47,454 nucleotides of DNA, from assembly GCF_020521235.1 (NCBI RefSeq), contig NZ_BLAY01000071.1:1-47454 (forward strand), given 5' to 3'. Positions 43,928 through 47,454 of the stretch are shown here, piece after piece. A program made the position numbers and the translations under genes. The notes under the pieces are model-generated. The model saw only the letters and a list, made by a program, of their open reading frames with translations, did not search any database and was not told where the DNA came from. Source of the stretch: Microseira wollei NIES-4236 (GTDB lineage: Bacteria > Cyanobacteriota > Cyanobacteriia > Cyanobacteriales > Aerosakkonemataceae). The stretch's first letter is position 1; each line of letters begins with the position of its first letter.

Positions 43928-45161
43928 TTTCTGTCGCTTCGTCTCCCACACTTGCCGCCATCCTCCAGTCGCCTGGGGAATAGAAGTAGAGGTGCAAGAT
44001 CCACGATTGAGGGCGTTCGTTCCAAGCGCCCATGACAGCATTACTTTAGCTGCGGCTACGTCCCTGTCATCGGTGTAGCTGCATTCCGAGCAATGATGCT
44101 CGCGGAGGGACAAATCTTTTTTCCTTTGGTGACCGCAATTAGGACAAGTTTGAGAAGGCTTGACTTTTTTGGTTGGAACCTTAATTAAAAACCCACCAGC
44201 TTCCTGTAACTTGTACTCAATAGTTTTGGTAAGTTCCCCAATTCCAACATCAAGCATTGAACGGTTAAGTCCCGTTTTTTGAGTCTTCCTTTTACTGCCC
44301 TTTTTCGCCTTCGCGGTCATCCCCTTGAGATTGAGTTCCTCCGTCACGACCAGGCTATTACTGCTAACTATCTGTGCCGCCACTTTGTGAGTCCAATCTT
44401 GCCTAGAGCAAGCCACCTTGCGTTGTAACTTAGACACCCGCTCGGTTGCCTTTTTCCATCGCTTCGACGCCTTGACTTTCTTTTTGAAATTAGGCGCTCT
44501 CTTGCGCCGTTTCTGTTTAGATGCTCGTTTGATTTTGCCCTGAGCTTTTCCTAAAAACCTGGGATTTTCTATCAACGTTCCATCGCTCATGGCAACGGCA
44601 TGATAAGTACCAAAATCCACCCCCACCGCACCGGAATCTGTTTCTCTAACTGGGTTGCACTCAACCGTAATTGATGCGTACCAGAGTCCATTTCGATAGA
44701 CAATCGTGCAGGTAGGAGTTCCCCAGGTTCTAGCTTTCCCTCGCATTTGAATCGACAATTTAAGGTCTGTCAATTCCAGGTAACCATTGTCGCCAGTTGT
44801 ATGAACCTTCCAGGACTGAGTGTCTGGGTAGCTCCATCCACTGTAATGCCGAATTGACTTGAATTTAGGCTTTCCTCTCAGTCCTTTAAAAAAGCTTTGG
44901 TAAGCTAAATCAACCCGTTTTAATGTTGCTTGCAAACTGTGCTTGCCCGAGTTCTTTATACTCAGGCCAAACTTGCTTAAAAGCAGGAAGTGAATTTTGT
45001 TGCTCTAGGTACGAAACTGAGCAACCAAACTTTTCGTATTGCAGGCGGTTGCCAATAGCCGCATTGAAGTAGAGCAGTTGATGCATTTTCCTTGCCCACA
45101 GCAGTTTTTTAGCCGCTGTTGGCTTGGGATACAACCGAAAAGTCACTCGTCTTACTGCCAC
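43907..45161 (-). pseudogene. tnpB: TnpB with one 1-base frameshift
   Basis: Starting at ATG 45161, residues 1-83 carry the N-terminal region (MAVRRVTFRLYPKPTAAKKL). At about 44945 the sequence CTCGGGCAAG reads out of frame; CTCGGCAAG would give ELGKHSLQATLKRVDLAYQS in one frame with the rest. RuvC-I is GVDFGTYHAVAMSDG, RuvC-II is LVVTEELNLKGM, the zinc ribbon is SQTCPNCGHQRKKDLS...HCSECSY, and RuvC-III is DDRDVAAAKVM. Only the one indel disables it, so it may be a recent event or a base-call artefact. No tnpA nearby. Confidence 0.85.
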
Positions 45162-45540
45162 AAAACCTACCTCTTTTTACACACTCATCCTAACATCAAA
45201 CCTCAGACTTCCCCGCAAGGGTGATTGAATTTTAGAGGGGCATTTAACCCCTCTAAAATTCCGCTATCCTTCCCCACCTTGTAAGAAGGTGGGGACAGCC
45301 GCGATTAGTTCTGAAGCTAAGAGCCATTGTTCAACCATTATTTTCAACCTATTTAACGAATCGTGGTATCCCGTTCGACCTTTTGACAGGCTGGTCAGTT
45401 TTGAATCGACTGTGGTTTACAAACCAGATAATTTTTGGCCTTGGTTTTCGGCAAAATATAGGGAAAAATTAGCAGAAAATGACAACGCTGTCAACATCAT
45501 CACCGTGAAGAACTATGAGTAACTTTAGACAAGTATTTGG
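45162..45540. other. Left flank of the tnpB element with a short ORF
   Basis: A 13-base perfect stem (AATTTTAGAGGGG/CCCCTCTAAAATT) lies at 45228-45260, and CCACCTT/AAGGTGG at 45274-45296. A frame at 45289-45522 ends WYPVRPFDRLVSFESTVVYK, PDNFWPWFSAKYREKLAEND; its start and family are unclear, so it may be a fragment. Confidence 0.4.
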
Positions 45541-45857
45541 CTATTTAGTAAAGCTCTCGGATTCGGAGTCTTCTGACTGCTGAGATCGGAGAATGAGACT
45601 TGCTGCCCTACAAGCTTGAAAGCGTTCCCGTGCGCTGCTGAGAGCTTCTAGCAAGCCTTTTTGAGCGATCGCGCCTTTAATATACCCAGAACAAGACTCG
45701 CCACCATACAGCACCCTATGGGCGCAGGAAAAGCCCTTATGTGGCGAAATATACCGCTGATCGGCTTTGATAGAAGCGATATGCCGACCGCACGCTTCGC
45801 GAACGCAACTTGTCGAACAAGCAAATCAAGGGGATTAATTCTGGGAATTCTCAGCAT
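45541..45857 (-). pseudogene. yidD: YidD-like membrane-insertion factor gene, cut by a 29-bp repeat
   Basis: From ATG 45857 the frame reads MLRIPRINPLDLLVRQV, then a 29-base repeat at 45778-45806. Removing it gives ASIKADQRYISPHKGFSCAH, RVLYGGESCSGYIKGAIAQK, GLLEALSSARERFQACRAAS, ending at TAG 45541-45543; the corrected length, 288 bases, is divisible by 3. The ISPHKGFSCAHR, GGESCSGY and RERFQAC points resemble the YidD family, which supports insertion of membrane proteins. This copy shows the repeat also enters genes outside the island. Confidence 0.7.
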
Positions 45858-45866
45858 GAATTTGTA

Positions 45867-46028
45867 GTAACGCAAGTTGCTAGTTATCTTTTTAGGGCTG
45901 AAGACAGGTTAATGGCTAATAGCTAATGGCTAATGGTAGACCAGAAAAATATTCCCATCAGCAATTAGCAATTAGCGATTAGCTTCTGCTGTGCAACCCA
46001 CGATAGTGATAACTAGCAACTTAGGTTA
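45867..46028. repeat. MITE-like repeat, copy 2
   Basis: The ends are AACGCAAGTTGCTAGTTAT and ATAACTAGCAACTTAGGTTA, with GGCTAATAGCTAATGGCTAA facing CAATTAGCAATTAGCGATTA inside. It shares its arms with 2466-2609. It lies 10 bases upstream of the split YidD-like gene's start. Confidence 0.75.
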
Positions 46029-46048
46029 GTAGCATTTGAACGCCAAAA

Positions 46049-46080
46049 ATGTAGAGACGTTATATGTAACGTCTCTACAT
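46049..46080. repeat. Perfect 14-base hairpin
   Basis: ATGTAGAGACGTTA and TAACGTCTCTACAT enclose a 4-base loop (TATG). This sequence recurs in cyanobacterial spacers and could be a small mobile palindrome. Confidence 0.6.
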
Positions 46081-46191
46081 CAGAACTACAAACTTTCAAT
46101 CCTCAATTTCTGAACTTGGTTTTTAGTTTGTTTCAACTGACTTTAGCTAAAAGCCATTGGATTCTAATTCCTGGAGCGGCGAGAGAATCTA

Positions 46192-46905
46192 TTAACCTTC
46201 CTGTTGCTGTTTCCGCTGCAATTTTGCAGCTGCACCTATTGCACCAACGGCTAATAAACCCAGCACCGAAGCTGGTTCGGGAACGGCTTGGATTTGTTGG
46301 GCTAGATACATCTGACCGAAGGCAAAACCACCAGCACTACCAGATTTATCAGTGATTGTGATGCTGGAAATTTGCTCTCCGTCAGTAGCGTAGAACCCGA
46401 AATATTTTGCACCTGCGAAACCGTTAACAAACTGCGACAGAGTTGTCGTCGTTCCACCAATCGCCGTTATTTTAATCTCAAATAAACTAAACAGGTTTGG
46501 TTCCACGTAAAGATCGAATGCACCAATCAACGAGGGCAGTGTAATCGTTGTGGTCGTACTACCGTTGTTAAAGTATACCTCGCCTGTATAGCCATTGCTC
46601 CAAGTTGCCCAGCCGTTACCAATCCCTCTTTTATTAACAGGAGAGCTGAAGCTTAGGGTGCCCAATGGTGACGAAAGACTAGATAGGTTGGAAAACAATG
46701 GTTCGTCACCATTGGGAACCGCAACCATGTTGAAACCGAGATTAGAAATCGTGTTCGACCCACTTATCCGGGAACCCGAATCATCCACTGAGAAAATTGC
46801 CGCCTCGGCTGGGGGAGCCTTAGCTAAAGAAGCTCCCAGGGATAGAAATGTTGCTCCAGCAGCAGCCATCAATAATTTTTTCACAAAAGTAGTTGTAATA
46901 GACAT
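46192..46905 (-). CDS. PEP-CTERM exported protein
   Basis: Start ATG 46905 (MSITTTFVKKLLMAAAGATF) is chosen because a signal peptide follows directly (cleavage after PPAEA). The protein is rich in Gly, Ser, Thr and beta-type sequence. The end AVPEPASVLGLLAVGAIGAA, AKLQRKQQQEG is a typical PEP-CTERM: VPEP, a transmembrane segment and a basic tail, sorted by exosortase. It is secreted and likely surface-bound. The function is unknown. Confidence 0.85.
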   Translation of the reverse strand: MSITTTFVKKLLMAAAGATFLSLGASLAKAPPAEAAIFSVDDSGSRISGSNTISNLGFNMVAVPNGDEPLFSNLSSLSSPLGTLSFSSPVNKRGIGNGWATWSNGYTGEVYFNNGSTTTTITLPSLIGAFDLYVEPNLFSLFEIKITAIGGTTTTLSQFVNGFAGAKYFGFYATDGEQISSITITDKSGSAGGFAFGQMYLAQQIQAVPEPASVLGLLAVGAIGAAAKLQRKQQQEG

Positions 46906-46941
46906 AATTACTGGTTTTACCCCAGATGTAAAGTTTGACAT

Positions 46942-47338
46942 TCGGAATCATTTGGACATGGTATCTCTCCCGCCACGTTCAAATAAATCCTGGTGAAATT
47001 GCCACAGCAATTCACCGAATTAGAACCGAGTAACTATCGCGTATTTTGTAGATGCCAAAAACCCGTACTTTCAGAGCGGACTGAGAGCAAATCCGTCATC
47101 ATTAGTTATTGCTCTGATAGTTGACCGCTTAACAAGATGCACGCACTTTTTACAGCTCTTGTTAATCTCTCGTTCACTTGCGATTTATCGCTTAAATCTA
47201 ATTTGGCATACCCTGATGATTTTTTTTACGTATATTCCTTAGATTTACCCAATCTTTAAGTAAGTAGACCGGGAAAATCCCAGGGCGCTCTCAGTGAAAG
47301 TGCTGATGAATACTAGCTTTCTTCAATTTTACCTTCAA
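46942..47338. other. Intergenic region upstream of the PEP-CTERM gene
   Basis: I see no ORF with family support. The region upstream of 46905 probably holds the promoter; T-rich runs occur near 47220-47240. Confidence 0.4.
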
Positions 47339-47394
47339 CCGCAAGAAGGCTCCCGCCATAACGGTACGACCTTTGGCGGTGAGATGAATTGCGG
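47339..47394 (+). repeat. CCGCAA-bounded double hairpin, copy 2
   Basis: CCGCAA pairs with TTGCGG and CCCGCC with GGCGG(T). The sequence CCGCAAGAAGGCTCCCGCC...GGCGGTGAGATGAATTGCGG matches the copy at 15898-15948 in layout while the inner stem has changed with compensating bases. The window ends shortly after, so an adjoining gene cannot be seen. Confidence 0.5.
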
Positions 47395-47454
47395 ACAGGA
47401 TCTATGGTAGAATGTTTTACGTCAGATATAGCGACGTAGCGATGTTGGTATTCG

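Noticed and set aside
1-47454. CRISPR array
   Set aside because: No series of equal-length direct repeats with unique spacers of equal length is visible; the short repeats are dispersed and unlike each other in spacing.

Overview
This window comes from a cyanobacterium, probably a filamentous Oscillatoriales-type one (lineage is inference). Supporting signs are many HIP1 octamers (GCGATCGC), an LCP protein, DUF1818, a CysA-type ATPase, a HstK-type Ser/Thr plus His hybrid kinase, lumenal pentapeptide proteins, a PEP-CTERM protein, and intergenic runs of the TTAGCAATTAGC / GGTAATTGG kind.

Bases 1 to about 18,676 form a decayed integrative island at the 3' end of a tRNA-Pro(GGG) gene (18677-18750). 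It has a broken tyrosine integrase (17394-18539), a small excisionase-like gene, a KfrA-N/coiled-coil/Ycf46-like AAA+ gene (broken), a GIY-YIG protein with a C-terminal HTH-like part, an XRE-like regulator, and several small broken genes. It is full of obligate mobile DNA: four of the window's five tnpB genes (IS605/IS1341-like, no tnpA seen), the N-terminal part of an iscB, a LAGLIDADG homing endonuclease, and two group II introns. Both introns sit inside tnpB genes. At the left edge the nesting is group II intron in tnpB in iscB.

The most informative signal is a short repeat, 29 bp in nine copies and 30 bp in one. It sits directly after a GC dinucleotide. Removing exactly 29 bp restores one open frame in small genes at 7482-7615, 8019-8332, 16382-16800 and 45541-45857, and rejoins split frames in a gene ending at 16385, in an exonuclease-like fragment and at two places in the integrase. 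One of these targets, a YidD-like gene, lies outside the island, so the repeat is not confined to it.

From 18,677 rightwards the region looks like ordinary chromosome: DUF1818, an exported protein, rpoZ, an SGNH hydrolase, pentapeptide proteins, a Uma2 nuclease, a large membrane protein, an LCP enzyme, an ArsB/NhaD-like permease, an Rnl2-type RNA ligase behind a decayed nucleoside hydrolase, a peptide ABC permease and binding protein flanking an 1823-residue hybrid kinase, DUF4058, CysA, DUF29, a frameshifted fifth tnpB, the split YidD-like gene and a PEP-CTERM protein. Intergenic stretches carry a 144-162 bp MITE-like repeat (two copies) and several perfect hairpins.
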